64,000 nucleotides of DNA from Flavobacterium algicola (GCF_022399565.1 NZ_JAJTUT010000002.1:992001-1056000), one strand, 5' to 3'; counted from the stretch's first letter, positions 46,214-55,811 are shown. Made by a program: numbers and translations. Notes: generated by a model not told the origin, from the sequence alone.

Positions 46214-47629
46214 TTATTTTATAATTAGTTTATACATTTTTAAATAGTCTTGGTTTGCTTTGTTCCAGGAATGGTCTCGCATCATTCCTGATTTTATAAT
46301 AGTATTTAATTTTTCTTTATTTTCGAATAATGTGACTGCTCTCTCAATAGCAGAGGTGATGTCCTCTACGGTCTCATTTTGAAAGCATATTCCTAAGCCG
46401 TTTTTGTCTATGTCTTGCACAGTATCGATTAATCCTCCTGTTTTTCTCACTACAGGAATTGTTCCATACCGATAGCCATACATTTGGTTCAGTCCACATG
46501 ATTCTGTACGTGATGGCATCAAAATAAAGTCAGAACCGCCGTAAATCAAGTGGGCTAAATCTTCGTCAAAACCTACAAAAAGATTATAGACTCCTTGACT
46601 ATCAGCAACTAAGCTTTGCAACTGCTTTTCAATAGCTTCATTACCTGACCCTAATATAAGAATATTAAATTTCTCAGCGTTTTCTTGCAGCGTTTTTTTT
46701 GAAAATTCATAAAGTAAATCGGCTCCTTTCTCTTCATATAACCTGCCGATGAAACATATTATTGGTATATTAACATCCAAATGAAACATTTCACACAATT
46801 TCTCTTTATTTATTTTCTTTCCGACAGTGGCATTTTTAATTCCGTACTGGGCAGCAATCTTATTATCTGTCTCGGGATTCCAAACCTCCGTATCTATTCC
46901 GTTCAAAATTCCCTTTGACTTATAGCGCACTTCTCTAAAGAGGTATTCGAGTCCGTATCCATTAGTATTTATCTGCTCAAGATAACTGGGAGATACAGTC
47001 GTAATTGCTCTAGCAGATCGCAATCCAGCAGCAATTGAATTTATATTACCGCCCCACTCCAAAATATTTGTTTTCGACAGATCGTACTGGGGTAAGTAAT
47101 GTAATTTATCAAAACCAAATTGCCCTTGATACAAAGCATTGTGCAGGGTAAGTAAAGTGGGTATGCGACATAGAATATTATATTCATAACTATGAGTGAT
47201 CATAAAAGGAATCAGAGCACTGTGGTAATCGTGACAATGAAGCACAGACGGAATTGTTTCTATAGTCTTTTGCCAATTTAGAAAAGCAATCTGAAAGGCT
47301 ACAAACCGTTCAATATCATCTCGATAGCCATATATTTCCTCTCGGTCAAATAATTCTGGAATAACAATAAGGTACAAATCAAATTCTAGACGAGTATTGA
47401 AAGCTTTTAGAATAGAAAAAGGAAAATTAAATTGCCCCAACTTTACATCAGATGAAAAAATAGTTTCAGTTTGAATGGTTTTTAGCGAGCTTAAATTGTA
47501 ATATGGAATCACCACTTTTACAGACAACCCTTCTTGAGTTTGGGTTTTTGCCAACGCTCCCACCACATCAGCCAAGCCACCAACTTTGGCAACGGGATAA
47601 CATTCTGCACTGATATGAATAATTTCCAT
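46214..47629 (-). CDS. glgA: Glycogen synthase (GT5)
   Basis: 471 residues. The KVGGLADV motif (15-22) that binds ADP-glucose, HCHDYHSALIP near 129-139, TLHNALYQGQF, and the C-terminal MPSRTESCGLNQMYGYRYGTIP-type acceptor motif (given as PSRTESCGLNQMY) define a GT5 glycogen synthase, not the GT4 enzyme GlgM. It elongates alpha-1,4 glucan from ADP-glucose. First gene of the glgA-glgC-glgE-glgB run. A -7 box at 47758-47765 is 129 bases upstream. Confidence 0.95.
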   Translation of the reverse strand: MEIIHISAECYPVAKVGGLADVVGALAKTQTQEGLSVKVVIPYYNLSSLKTIQTETIFSSDVKLGQFNFPFSILKAFNTRLEFDLYLIVIPELFDREEIYGYRDDIERFVAFQIAFLNWQKTIETIPSVLHCHDYHSALIPFMITHSYEYNILCRIPTLLTLHNALYQGQFGFDKLHYLPQYDLSKTNILEWGGNINSIAAGLRSARAITTVSPSYLEQINTNGYGLEYLFREVRYKSKGILNGIDTEVWNPETDNKIAAQYGIKNATVGKKINKEKLCEMFHLDVNIPIICFIGRLYEEKGADLLYEFSKKTLQENAEKFNILILGSGNEAIEKQLQSLVADSQGVYNLFVGFDEDLAHLIYGGSDFILMPSRTESCGLNQMYGYRYGTIPVVRKTGGLIDTVQDIDKNGLGICFQNETVEDITSAIERAVTLFENKEKLNTIIKSGMMRDHSWNKANQDYLKMYKLIIK

Positions 47630-48087
47630 TTATAGACGCTAACGTAATTGGGATTCAAAAGCCTTTATCACTTTCATTTACTGATCATTATTAAATAGAA
47701 TCATTACTGAATGTAAGTCGCTAACTTTTGTCTAAATTTAGTAAAAAATCAGGCAATCAAAAATAAAATTATAATTTTAATAAATATTTAATGAACAACT
47801 TACTTTGCAGCAGATGGGCGGGCTTTTTCTAAAGTAAAAGCAATCTATTAACCTAATAGTAAAGTAGCACATCAAAACAAATCATTCTGCAAGTATAGCT
47901 ACCGTCTTCAAATAAAGATTCCATTATAAGATATTTTAATTTGAATGAAAGTGAAATAAAGCGGCAAATAGATAAATATTTTAATTTTACTTTTTGAAAT
48001 AAAGTACTTTTGCTTTTTTACGATTACAATTCGTGATCTTACACTGTTTAAATTTACCATTACCGCTTTTAATTCGCTTTGATACCT
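47630..48087. other. 458-base divergent intergenic region of the glycogen locus
   Basis: Lies between glgA (leftward) and a sensor kinase (rightward) and must hold the promoters of both. A perfect minus-strand -7 box TATTTTTG is at 47758-47765. I see no -33 partner, operator or RNA element. Confidence 0.5.
47758..47765 (-). promoter_or_regulatory. Possible -7 box (TATTTTTG) of the glg operon
   Basis: Perfect TANNTTTG on the minus strand, 129 bases upstream of glgA; would give a long leader. Confidence 0.3.
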
Positions 48088-49152
48088 ATGAAATTATATT
48101 TTCTTCTTTATTCTAATCGAAAGGTCAGTATTCTAATAACCCTCATTTTAATATTGATAATCGGGTATGGCGATATACAAACAGGAACCGAAATGGCATT
48201 TTCACTAATCTATTTGCTACCAATAATGTTATTGTCTATAAACTATGAGACCAAGTTTGTCGATATCCTTTTCTGCTCTACCATTGCAGCCGCTTCATGG
48301 TCCTATTCAGAATACAGTAGTGTCCCTTTTACCAGCTTATTTTTTGCTGTTTGGAATACAGGTGTACGATTCATTACCTTTTTTACAATTGGAACTCTTA
48401 TCTTTAAGTTGAAAGAGAAAGACAAAAGAATCCAAATTACCAACAAGAAATTAAATGAACTGAATCTCGAAAAAAATAAATTCATTGGTATTGCTGCGCA
48501 TGACTTGGCAAATCCTATTGGTGCTATCAATTCGTTTTCTGAATTATTGATCGAAAGTTGTGCTGAAAATAAAATAGACGAAGTAAGAGAAGGATTAGAT
48601 ATCATCAAAACATTGAGCGCCAACACAATGGGCGTTTTAAAAAACCTACTAAATGTTTCTGTAATTGAGTCCGGAAAAATTGATTTGAAATTGCGAAAAG
48701 GAGATTACATTCAATTTGTAAAAAATCAAATTACCTATAACCAAATTGTAGCCAAAAATAAGAATATCATTATTCGATTCGAATCAAACTTAACCTCTTC
48801 ACTATTAATTTTTGACGAACATTACTTAAGTGAAGTAACAAGCAATTTATTATCGAATGCTATAAAGTACTCTTACGCTGGAACCGAGATAGTCGTTAAG
48901 GTTTCGCAAACGGCAACCGCGTTATTGACCGAAATTATAGATCAAGGTAAAGGAATACCCGAAAAAGAACAGCAGCAACTATTTTTCTATTTTCAGAAAT
49001 CGAGCACGCAGCCTACGCAAGGAGAAAGTAGTACTGGACTTGGTTTGGCAATTGCAAAACAAATCGTAATTTTACATCAAGGATCAATTGGTTTGAAAAG
49101 TACCGTGGGCGAAGGTTCTAATTTTTATTACAGCCTGCCTATTTTATCGTAA
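48088..49152 (+). CDS. Membrane sensor histidine kinase
   Basis: 354 residues. Four or so hydrophobic helices lie in residues 10-107, with a short coil, then HisKA with His138 in an unusual H-box (AAHDLANPIG) and HATPase with NLLSNAIKYS, DQGKGIP and STGLGLAIAK. No PAS, periplasmic or receiver domain, and no response regulator gene adjoins. Start set at ATG 48088, not at the TTG nine bases upstream. It is divergent from the glycogen operon, which makes a link to carbon storage possible but unproven. Confidence 0.88.
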   Translation: MKLYFLLYSNRKVSILITLILILIIGYGDIQTGTEMAFSLIYLLPIMLLSINYETKFVDILFCSTIAAASWSYSEYSSVPFTSLFFAVWNTGVRFITFFTIGTLIFKLKEKDKRIQITNKKLNELNLEKNKFIGIAAHDLANPIGAINSFSELLIESCAENKIDEVREGLDIIKTLSANTMGVLKNLLNVSVIESGKIDLKLRKGDYIQFVKNQITYNQIVAKNKNIIIRFESNLTSSLLIFDEHYLSEVTSNLLSNAIKYSYAGTEIVVKVSQTATALLTEIIDQGKGIPEKEQQQLFFYFQKSSTQPTQGESSTGLGLAIAKQIVILHQGSIGLKSTVGEGSNFYYSLPILS

Positions 49153-49215
49153 CACTATTCTAAACTAAATATGAAAGTCATACGCATCCTTATGATTTAT
49201 TAAAATTCAATTCTT

Positions 49216-49611
49216 ATGAAATATCCAGTTGAAAAATCAGAAGCCGAATGGAAAGACCAATTAGGAGCTGAACGTTACCGCATTTTAAGAGAAAAAGGAA
49301 CAGAAAGACCGCATTCGGGAACTTACAACATGCTATACGATCAAGGAACCTACTGTTGTGGTGCTTGTAACGAACCTTTGTTTGAAAGTAATTCAAAATT
49401 TGACGCCCACTGTGGTTGGCCTTCTTTTGATGAAGCGATTCCGGGCAAAGTAAAAAATGTACTTGACAAAACACACGGAATGATTCGTACCGAGATAGTC
49501 TGTGCCAATTGTGGTGGACACCTAGGGCACGTGTTTAACGACGGGCCTACTCCTACAGGCGAACGCTATTGTGTAAATTCTTTGTCGGTCGACTTCAAAG
49601 AAGAGTCATAA
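49216..49611 (+). CDS. msrB: Peptide-methionine (R)-S-oxide reductase
   Basis: 131 residues. Zinc cysteines Cys48/Cys51 and Cys96/Cys99, the HCGWPSF motif (65-71), GGHLGHVFNDGP and the catalytic Cys119 in RYCVNS. Reduces methionine-R-sulfoxide in proteins. No signal peptide, so cytoplasmic. It starts 63 bases after the sensor kinase gene and ends in a strong terminator; the next gene, convergent to it, encodes another thiol-stress protein. Confidence 0.96.
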   Translation: MKYPVEKSEAEWKDQLGAERYRILREKGTERPHSGTYNMLYDQGTYCCGACNEPLFESNSKFDAHCGWPSFDEAIPGKVKNVLDKTHGMIRTEIVCANCGGHLGHVFNDGPTPTGERYCVNSLSVDFKEES

Positions 49612-49616
49612 AACAG

Positions 49617-49651
49617 AAAAACTTCTCTAGTGATAGAGAAGTTTTTTTTTT
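49617..49651. terminator. Terminator of msrB
   Basis: AAACTTCTCTA pairs with TAGAGAAGTTT around GTGA, followed by ten T; A-run on the other side. Confidence 0.9.
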
Positions 49652-49739
49652 GATCTATAATTGACTAAGCACTCTTTTGGTCGAAGAAGAATAAATTCTA
49701 CGCACCTACCTAATAAGGCCTTTCGATATAACTAATTAA

Positions 49740-50123
49740 TTAGATTTTTGATTTCAATAAAACTGCGTCGATTTCGCCATGTGATGCATCATATACAGCT
49801 TTACCATCTTTTATAACAATTAACTGCGGCGATTGGTGGTGTACACCAAACTTAGTTGCAATTGCATCAGATATAGAACGATACTCCAATAAATCCAAAA
49901 AGTAAGGAGTTACCTCTGCTTCCGAATCAAATTCATTTTCGAACTGTTTCAAAGCCATTCGGCTAATACTACAACGCGTGCTGTGCTTAAAAATAGCAGC
50001 TGGTTTTTCACTAGTTGCGATTTCGTTTAACTGCGCTACATCTTTCAAAAGCGTCCAGTTCATTTTCTTACTTTCTTGTTTGGGTGATTCATCACTACCA
50101 AAAATATTTTTTAAAAAACTCAT
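49740..50123 (-). CDS. ytxJ: YtxJ-like monothiol bacilliredoxin
   Basis: 127 residues with a thioredoxin-like fold. A single active Cys51 in FKHSTRCSISR, the pattern of the YtxJ (bacillithiol system redox-active protein) family, and a cis-Pro region SPQLIVIKDG. It probably removes bacillithiol from mixed disulfides on proteins, fitting bshA at 17 kb. Start chosen at ATG 50123 by comparison with family N-termini (MSF-K-FG); an in-frame ATG at 50153 is possible. It is divergent from clpB. Confidence 0.85.
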   Translation of the reverse strand: MSFLKNIFGSDESPKQESKKMNWTLLKDVAQLNEIATSEKPAAIFKHSTRCSISRMALKQFENEFDSEAEVTPYFLDLLEYRSISDAIATKFGVHHQSPQLIVIKDGKAVYDASHGEIDAVLLKSKI

Positions 50124-50272
50124 AATTTGTCTTATTTTCTGACTTTTTGACATTCGAAACTGATAAATATCAGTAAATGGCCGTCAAAATGTCGTTACAT
50201 TTGTTATGGAATACAATTTGTCGACTCCAATACAAAGTTAACTAATTAAGTACAATCTAAAGAATAAAATAT

Positions 50273-52879
50273 ATGAACATCAATAAATTTACCATAAAAT
50301 CGCAAGAGGCAATTCAGCTCTCGCAACAGCTCACACAACGGGCGGGACAGCAACAAATTGAGAATGAGCATCTTTTTAAAGCCATTTTTGAAGTGGACGA
50401 AAACGTTGCTCCATTTATTTTGAAAAAGTTAAACGTCAACGTACCTCTATTTTTACAAATCTTAGATAGCACAATCGAAAGTTTCCCAAAAGTATCAGGT
50501 GGCGATGTACTGCTTTCTAGAGATGCCAACAATGCACTTAACGAATCAGAGAACATCGCCAAGAAAATGAACGATGAATATGTATCCATCGAGCATTTAA
50601 TCCTAGCTATTTTTGCATCGAGAAGTAAAGTTGCGCAAATTTTGAAAGATCAAGGTGTAACCGAAAAAGGTTTGAAAGCCGCTATCGATGAATTGCGAAA
50701 AGGAGAACGTGTAACCTCTGCCTCTGCCGAAGAAACATACAACTCTTTAAACAAATACGCTAAAAACCTCAACGAACTAGCAAAATCTGGAAAATTAGAT
50801 CCTGTTATAGGTCGCGATGAAGAGATTCGTAGAGTTCTACAGATCCTGACTCGTAGAACCAAAAACAACCCTATGCTTGTAGGAGAACCAGGTGTAGGTA
50901 AAACGGCTATTGCTGAAGGATTAGCACATCGAATCGTAGATGGCGATGTACCTGATAATTTAAAAAATAAAATTGTTTTCTCACTCGATATGGGTGCCCT
51001 AATTGCAGGTGCAAAATTTAAAGGAGAATTTGAAGAAAGACTAAAAGAAGTGGTAAAAGAAGTTACCGCAGCCGAAGGTGATATCGTATTATTCATCGAC
51101 GAAATTCATACTCTTGTGGGTGCGGGTGGCGGCGAAGGTGCAATGGATGCAGCGAATATTTTGAAGCCAGCCCTAGCGCGTGGTGAACTTCGTGCGATCG
51201 GTGCTACTACCCTTGACGAATACCAAAAGTATTTCGAAAAAGACAAAGCATTAGAACGTCGTTTCCAGAAAATTATCATTGAAGAACCGGATACCGAAAG
51301 CGCTATTTCGATTCTTCGCGGAATTAAAGACAAATATGAAACGCACCACAAAGTTCAAATAAAGGATGAAGCAATCATTGCTGCCGTAGAGTTATCACAA
51401 CGTTATATTACCAACCGATTCTTACCAGATAAAGCCATCGATTTAATGGATGAGGCGGCTTCAAAAATTAGAATGGAAATTAATTCTAAACCAGAAGAAC
51501 TTGATGTCTTGGATCGAAAAGTAATGCAACTCGAAATTGAAATCGAAGCCATTAAACGAGAAAAAGACGAGAGCAAGCTAAAAATCCTAGGGATGGAATT
51601 GGCCAATTTAAAAGAAGAGCGCAATAAAATTTATGCCAAATGGAAATCGGAAAAGGATGTAGTTGATAATGTGCAGGCAGTAAAAACTGAAATCGAAGAT
51701 TACAAATACGAAGCAGAGCGTGCAGAGCGTGATGGTGACTATGGAAAAGTAGCCGAGATACGTTACGGAAAAATTAAAGAAGCACAAGAACGCTTGGAAA
51801 TTCTGCATAAAGAATTAATAGAAAACCAAGCTGACGGAAGCTCCTTGATAAAAGAAGAAGTTAACCGCGAGGACATTGCCGAGGTAGTTGCGAAATGGAC
51901 CGGAATTCCGGTGGTGAAAATGCTGCAAGGCGAACGCGAAAAACTGTTGCATCTTGAAGAAGAGTTGCACCGCCGCGTAGTAGGACAAGAGGAAGCGATT
52001 GAGGCGGTGAGCGATGCTGTACGACGCTCTCGTGCAGGCTTGCAAGACATGAAGAAACCTGTAGGAACGTTTCTTTTTCTAGGTACGACGGGTGTGGGAA
52101 AAACAGAGCTAGCAAAAGCATTGGCCGAATACCTATTTGATGATGAAAACGCAATGACCCGTATCGATATGAGCGAGTACCAAGAACGCCACAGCGTGAG
52201 CCGTTTAGTTGGTGCACCTCCAGGTTATGTTGGTTATGACGAAGGAGGTCAATTGACCGAAGCCGTGCGTCGTCGTCCTTACTCGGTTATTTTGCTTGAC
52301 GAAATCGAGAAAGCGCACCCAGATACGTTTAACATATTATTGCAAGTACTAGACGAAGGTCGTTTGACCGACAACAAAGGACGCTTGGCCGATTTTAAGA
52401 ATACAATCATCATCATGACCTCAAACATGGGAAGCCAAATCATACAAGATCGATTTGATAATTTAACCGGAAGTCTTGAAGAAACCACTGAACTTGCTAA
52501 AACCGATGTTTTGGCACTGCTAAAACAAACCGTTCGCCCTGAGTTTATCAACCGTATTGACGAGATTGTATTGTTCACACCATTGACGGTAGCCAACATC
52601 AAACGCATTGTCGAAATTCAGCTTAAGTCGGTAACCAAAATGCTTGATCTGCAAGGAATCGTTATGGATGCCACACCAGAGGCCATACAATATCTATCCC
52701 AAAAGGGATACGATTCGCAATTTGGTGCTCGCCCAGTAAAAAGAGTGATTCAGAGAGAAGTGTTAAATAGCCTTTCAAAAGAAATCTTGGCCAACAAAAT
52801 CACTACCGATAGCATTATATTATTGGATGCTTTCGATGGACAATTGGTATTTAGAAATCAAACTGAGTCACCACAGTAA
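50273..52879 (+). CDS. clpB: Disaggregase ClpB
   Basis: 868 residues, full length. N-terminal Clp_N repeat domain (1-145), first AAA+ domain with Walker A GEPGVGKT (204-211) and Walker B FIDEIH (274-279), the middle coiled-coil domain (about 405-525) that marks ClpB and separates it from ClpA/ClpC, then the second AAA+ domain with Walker A GTTGVGKT (604-611). It rescues aggregated proteins with DnaK. There is no ClpP-docking tripeptide evident, as expected. It is followed by a strong terminator, and the repeat array begins 100 bases beyond the gene. Confidence 0.97.
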   Translation: MNINKFTIKSQEAIQLSQQLTQRAGQQQIENEHLFKAIFEVDENVAPFILKKLNVNVPLFLQILDSTIESFPKVSGGDVLLSRDANNALNESENIAKKMNDEYVSIEHLILAIFASRSKVAQILKDQGVTEKGLKAAIDELRKGERVTSASAEETYNSLNKYAKNLNELAKSGKLDPVIGRDEEIRRVLQILTRRTKNNPMLVGEPGVGKTAIAEGLAHRIVDGDVPDNLKNKIVFSLDMGALIAGAKFKGEFEERLKEVVKEVTAAEGDIVLFIDEIHTLVGAGGGEGAMDAANILKPALARGELRAIGATTLDEYQKYFEKDKALERRFQKIIIEEPDTESAISILRGIKDKYETHHKVQIKDEAIIAAVELSQRYITNRFLPDKAIDLMDEAASKIRMEINSKPEELDVLDRKVMQLEIEIEAIKREKDESKLKILGMELANLKEERNKIYAKWKSEKDVVDNVQAVKTEIEDYKYEAERAERDGDYGKVAEIRYGKIKEAQERLEILHKELIENQADGSSLIKEEVNREDIAEVVAKWTGIPVVKMLQGEREKLLHLEEELHRRVVGQEEAIEAVSDAVRRSRAGLQDMKKPVGTFLFLGTTGVGKTELAKALAEYLFDDENAMTRIDMSEYQERHSVSRLVGAPPGYVGYDEGGQLTEAVRRRPYSVILLDEIEKAHPDTFNILLQVLDEGRLTDNKGRLADFKNTIIIMTSNMGSQIIQDRFDNLTGSLEETTELAKTDVLALLKQTVRPEFINRIDEIVLFTPLTVANIKRIVEIQLKSVTKMLDLQGIVMDATPEAIQYLSQKGYDSQFGARPVKRVIQREVLNSLSKEILANKITTDSIILLDAFDGQLVFRNQTESPQ

Positions 52880-52934
52880 AACAATTAATATGATAATTTA
52901 ATCCTCTCAAGACTAAAACTCTGATAGGGATTCG

Positions 52935-52969
52935 AAAAACACTAGTCGAAAGATTAGTGTTTTTTTTTG
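52935..52969 (+). terminator. Terminator of clpB
   Basis: AAAACACTA pairs with TAGTGTTTT around GTCGAAAGAT, followed by nine or ten T. Confidence 0.85.
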
Positions 52970-52980
52970 AGAAAACTAAT

Positions 52981-53333
52981 TGTCAGATCGAGCGTAGTTG
53001 AGATGATTTTTTGGGGAACTGAAAACCTCACTGTCTGATCGATTGCAGTCGAGAAACTTTTCTTTGGCGAATTTTAAATTCAGATGTCCCATCGATCGCA
53101 GTCAAGATGCGTTATTTCTAAATTACTCTGCTGTCACATCGAGCGAAGTCGAGATGCTTTTATCAAAACTGTTTATCGTCGCATCGAGCATAGTCGATTC
53201 GTTGTTTTAGGGACCTAAAAACCGTACTGTCACATCGAGTGCAGTTGAGATGCGTCATTTAGGAACTACACAGCTGTCACATCGAGCGCAGTCGAGATGC
53301 CGTGCTGGTTCTCGACTACGCTCGAACTGACAC
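52981..53333 (+). repeat. Array of eight degenerate 25-base repeats
   Basis: Consensus TGTCACATCGAGCGNAGTCG then AGATGC. Copies start at 52981, 53032, 53085, 53132, 53177, 53228 and 53275; an inverted copy (TTCTCGACTACGCTCGAACTGACA-type, 53309-53333) closes the array. Forward spacing is 45-53 bases; the last, inverted copy starts 34 bases on. Copies differ by one to six bases; those at 53132 and 53275 are closest to consensus. Each unit contains an imperfect CGA-GC-NAG-TCG palindrome, so the RNA can form small hairpins. Similar short intergenic repeats are common in Bacteroidetes genomes. No cas gene is near, and the spacers are not of CRISPR type. Confidence 0.85.
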
Positions 53334-53608
53334 TTATATCATAATCCAAATTTAGTATTCCATTTTTATAAATCCCACTCCTATTTCACACATTTTGGTA
53401 CAACTTTACCCCCTGATACTCCCCTATACAAAAATATCCGTTCCAAGTGGACTGAGACGGATAGTTGTTTATTTAAAATGTCCACTATAAAAAACTTGCG
53501 ATTATGGTTTTCCGTAATTATTTGTAAGAAAAAATAAATATATTTGGGAATAAAATAGGATGTGGCCGATTTCAAAATTAAATTATAGACGATTATAAAA
53601 ATTAGATT

Positions 53609-54238
53609 ATGGATAAAACTGATTTCTTAGAACTCCTTTTCGAAAGGAACAGAATTATACAGCTTTTCGCTATTATTTTTACGGTAATATATTTTTATGC
53701 TGCTACTTTTGTATTAAAGAAATTTAGAGAAAGAAGGATTAAAAGGAAAAACACTTTTATAGAAACTTTTATTAAAGGTGTTTCAGATAATACGATTGAA
53801 AATTCAGAAGATTTACTAAATATCTATTCAGGCATTACAAACCTTAGCACTGAAGATCTTTCTAGTAAAAAAGATTTAAATGAATGGCTGAGAGAAATAT
53901 TAGCTAAATTAATTAATAAAGAGGTAGGTCAAGATTTTTCAGTTGAGCAGACCATATTAACAAAAAGAAAAATAACAGATTTTCTAAGAATTAATGAAAC
54001 TGCATCTCCATTTTCTGACTTGCCAGATACAGAACGAAATATTATAAATGACATTAGTTCTTATAATAAAACAGGTGATTCAGAGTCTATTAATAGAAAA
54101 ATAAATGAATTGAGTAGCGTAATCATTACAAGACACGAACAACAAAACAAAATTGAAAGTTTAAATAAATGGTCGATTCCTTTAGCAATCATAGGTTTAT
54201 TTTTGACAATAGTTTTTGGAATATTATCAATTGTATAA
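53609..54238 (+). CDS. Hypothetical protein with N- and C-terminal membrane helices
   Basis: 209 residues, family not recognised. A hydrophobic helix lies near 16-35 and another near 190-209, with only three residues after the second. Between them is a charged, helical stretch (about 40-185) rich in Lys, Glu, Asn and Ser, without cysteine motifs or catalytic signatures. Both ends in the membrane would form a hairpin with the central part on one side. It is the first gene after the repeat array; codon use is AT-rich like the following genes. It has no visible partner in an operon. Confidence 0.55.
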   Translation: MDKTDFLELLFERNRIIQLFAIIFTVIYFYAATFVLKKFRERRIKRKNTFIETFIKGVSDNTIENSEDLLNIYSGITNLSTEDLSSKKDLNEWLREILAKLINKEVGQDFSVEQTILTKRKITDFLRINETASPFSDLPDTERNIINDISSYNKTGDSESINRKINELSSVIITRHEQQNKIESLNKWSIPLAIIGLFLTIVFGILSIV

Positions 54239-54612
54239 AGAACTGCCTACTACTGCTAAGTACCTCGCTTAATTGCGCAGCACTGAAAATGAAACCCGTA
54301 CTGAACGAAACCGCTTCTACTTCCGAAACTCCAAATGGTGCTCGATCACATCGAATACTTACTTAAATTTAAGACACTTTGTAACGTTTACAACGCAGCT
54401 CGCTACAATCGATTACCTGAATCATTGGTTAACTAATTTTGTGTGAATAGTTTGTCTAGAGATTCTTTCAGAATGACAAACTTTGCGAGGAGTCGCAGAT
54501 CAAATTGCAAGTGCTAGCACTTACATAAATTCCAAAGCATGCTCATTATAACACACAAAAGCGGTTTCAAAAACAAATCTGCAATATCGATGAAAACTTT
54601 AAAATCAATAAT
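54239..54612. other. 374-base gap with repeat fragment and palindrome
   Basis: Holds a degenerate dispersed-repeat fragment (AGAGATTCTTTCAGAATGAC, 54458-54477), a small TGCGA/TCGCA inverted repeat just after it, and a perfect palindrome AAGTGCTAGCACTT at 54509-54522. Otherwise no gene is supported. Confidence 0.5.
54458..54478. repeat. Fragment of a second dispersed repeat (GATTCTTTCAGAATGACA)
   Basis: The reverse complement begins TGTCATTCTGAAAGAATC, a pattern related to TGTCA-(C/T)-ATC/TTCTGAG repeats found between genes in Bacteroidetes. It is a single short copy. Confidence 0.35.
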
Positions 54613-55029
54613 ATGAAAGTGTATAAATCAAAAATTGGGATGGAATTAGTAATACCAATTCCATTATTACTTGGGTATCAAATTTACACCAGTTTCATGG
54701 ATAAAAATTGGGTAGTTTTACTTATCATTAGTTTAACATTTGTATTTATTTGCTATACACTCCTATCAATAAAGTATACCATTGCAAAAGATAACTTAAA
54801 TATAAAATGTGGTTTTTTCGTAAATAAAAATATTGATATAAAGACAATTCGAAAAATTTCAGAAACACATAATTTACTGAGTTCGCCAGCAGCTTCACTC
54901 GATAGGCTAGAGATCGTCTATAATAAATTTGACAGTGTACTTATCTCTCCAAAAGATAAAGATAGATTTCTTAAAGATTTGAAACGTATCAACCCAGAGA
55001 TGGAAATTATCTACAGAAAGAATAAATAA
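54613..55029 (+). CDS. Small membrane protein with bacterial PH-like domain (bPH_4)
   Basis: 138 residues. Two hydrophobic helices in the first 57 residues (near 11-27 and 33-55) are followed by a PH-like beta domain. It matches the bPH_4/DUF1200 pattern: YTIAKDNLNIKCGFF, then IDIKTIRKISETHN, the LSSPAASLDRLEI signature near 91-103, and ISPKDKDRFLKDL. Its role is unknown; the fold may bind lipids or proteins at the membrane. It lies 374 bases after the previous gene and 189 before the next, so it is probably a single gene. Confidence 0.75.
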   Translation: MKVYKSKIGMELVIPIPLLLGYQIYTSFMDKNWVVLLIISLTFVFICYTLLSIKYTIAKDNLNIKCGFFVNKNIDIKTIRKISETHNLLSSPAASLDRLEIVYNKFDSVLISPKDKDRFLKDLKRINPEMEIIYRKNK

Positions 55030-55218
55030 TTGAGAATTAACCTTTACAGGTCTTGAACAATATGTATTGTGACTATCAGGCATTTTTAAACATTTACATA
55101 TTATGTAGAATTACTAATAATTTAGGCGTATTTTCGTATAACTTAAATTACTTTAATCCCAATTTTATAGTTAGTGGATCGACAAAAAAGAAGCACATAA
55201 TATATTAAAAGCTTAATT

Positions 55219-55734
55219 ATGACTAAAAAAGCATTAATTAAAAGATTGAAATGGTATTACCCAATGGAGAGAATGCACGCCTTTGTGACCTTCCCAACAA
55301 TTGCTATCTATTTAATAATTACAAAGTCGTTTGTAGATATACTATTTCTTCTCTATGGTTTAATTCTATGCATTTTTATATTATTTCAGGGACAACACTA
55401 TTGGAAGTTAAAACTCGACCGACTTACCGGAAAATCATTCGATTTAAATAAGAACTTACATTTTTTTAGAAAATCAAAAAAGATTAATGTTTTGATGATC
55501 GCTTTAGTACCATTTATTTTTATAGTCCAAGTATATTTCGGCGACTGGTCAATAAAGACGGAGAATTTAATATTGTGGGCAGGAATTGCGAACGTTTTTG
55601 GTATTCTCGAACACATAAATTATTACCACAGACAATTGATGTTGGACAACGCTTCAGATTTAAATTATATGATGAGATACAAAAGACTAAAAATAGCAAG
55701 TTTGGCAAAAGACTTGTCTGAAAATAAAATTTAA
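55219..55734 (+). CDS. Hypothetical four-helix membrane protein
   Basis: 171 residues, family not recognised. Hydrophobic helices appear near 20-35, 37-57, 90-109 and 115-135. The helix pairs are separated by a basic stretch (KLKLDRLTG, HFFRKSKK), which predicts cytoplasmic loops there. The C-terminal NYYHRQLMLDNASDLNYMMRYKR is charged and likely helical. No enzymatic motif is evident. It is followed 77 bases later by a lipoprotein gene on the same strand. Confidence 0.55.
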   Translation: MTKKALIKRLKWYYPMERMHAFVTFPTIAIYLIITKSFVDILFLLYGLILCIFILFQGQHYWKLKLDRLTGKSFDLNKNLHFFRKSKKINVLMIALVPFIFIVQVYFGDWSIKTENLILWAGIANVFGILEHINYYHRQLMLDNASDLNYMMRYKRLKIASLAKDLSENKI

Positions 55735-55811
55735 ATACTAATCTATTTCTGAAATTGCCTGTTAGTACGGTATGAAAATTTAAGCTACAGTTAAAACTAC
55801 AATAAAGAACA

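Larger units (their letters stand above)
52880..53608. other. 729-base gap with terminator and degenerate repeat array
   Basis: Contains the clpB terminator and the eight-copy repeat array. The remaining 275 bases (53334-53608) hold no supported gene; a 64-codon minus-strand frame there lacks any family or promoter sign. Confidence 0.6.

Noticed and set aside
46214..47629. GlgM (maltose-1-phosphate synthase) instead of GlgA
   Set aside because: The KVGGLADV motif is GT5 glycogen synthase; GlgM is GT4.
50650..51096. 148-codon antisense frame inside clpB
   Set aside because: Its composition mirrors the conserved ClpB coding strand; no start signals.
52981..53333. CRISPR array
   Set aside because: Repeats are degenerate, one copy is inverted, the spacers are partly similar to each other, and no cas gene is in the window.
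53381..53575. 64-codon minus-strand frame after the repeat array
   Set aside because: No family pattern, no promoter box, and atypical composition; likely chance.
54239..54612. tRNA-like or small-RNA hairpin (TGCGAGGAGTCGCA)
   Set aside because: Only a 5-base stem; no cloverleaf or promoter.
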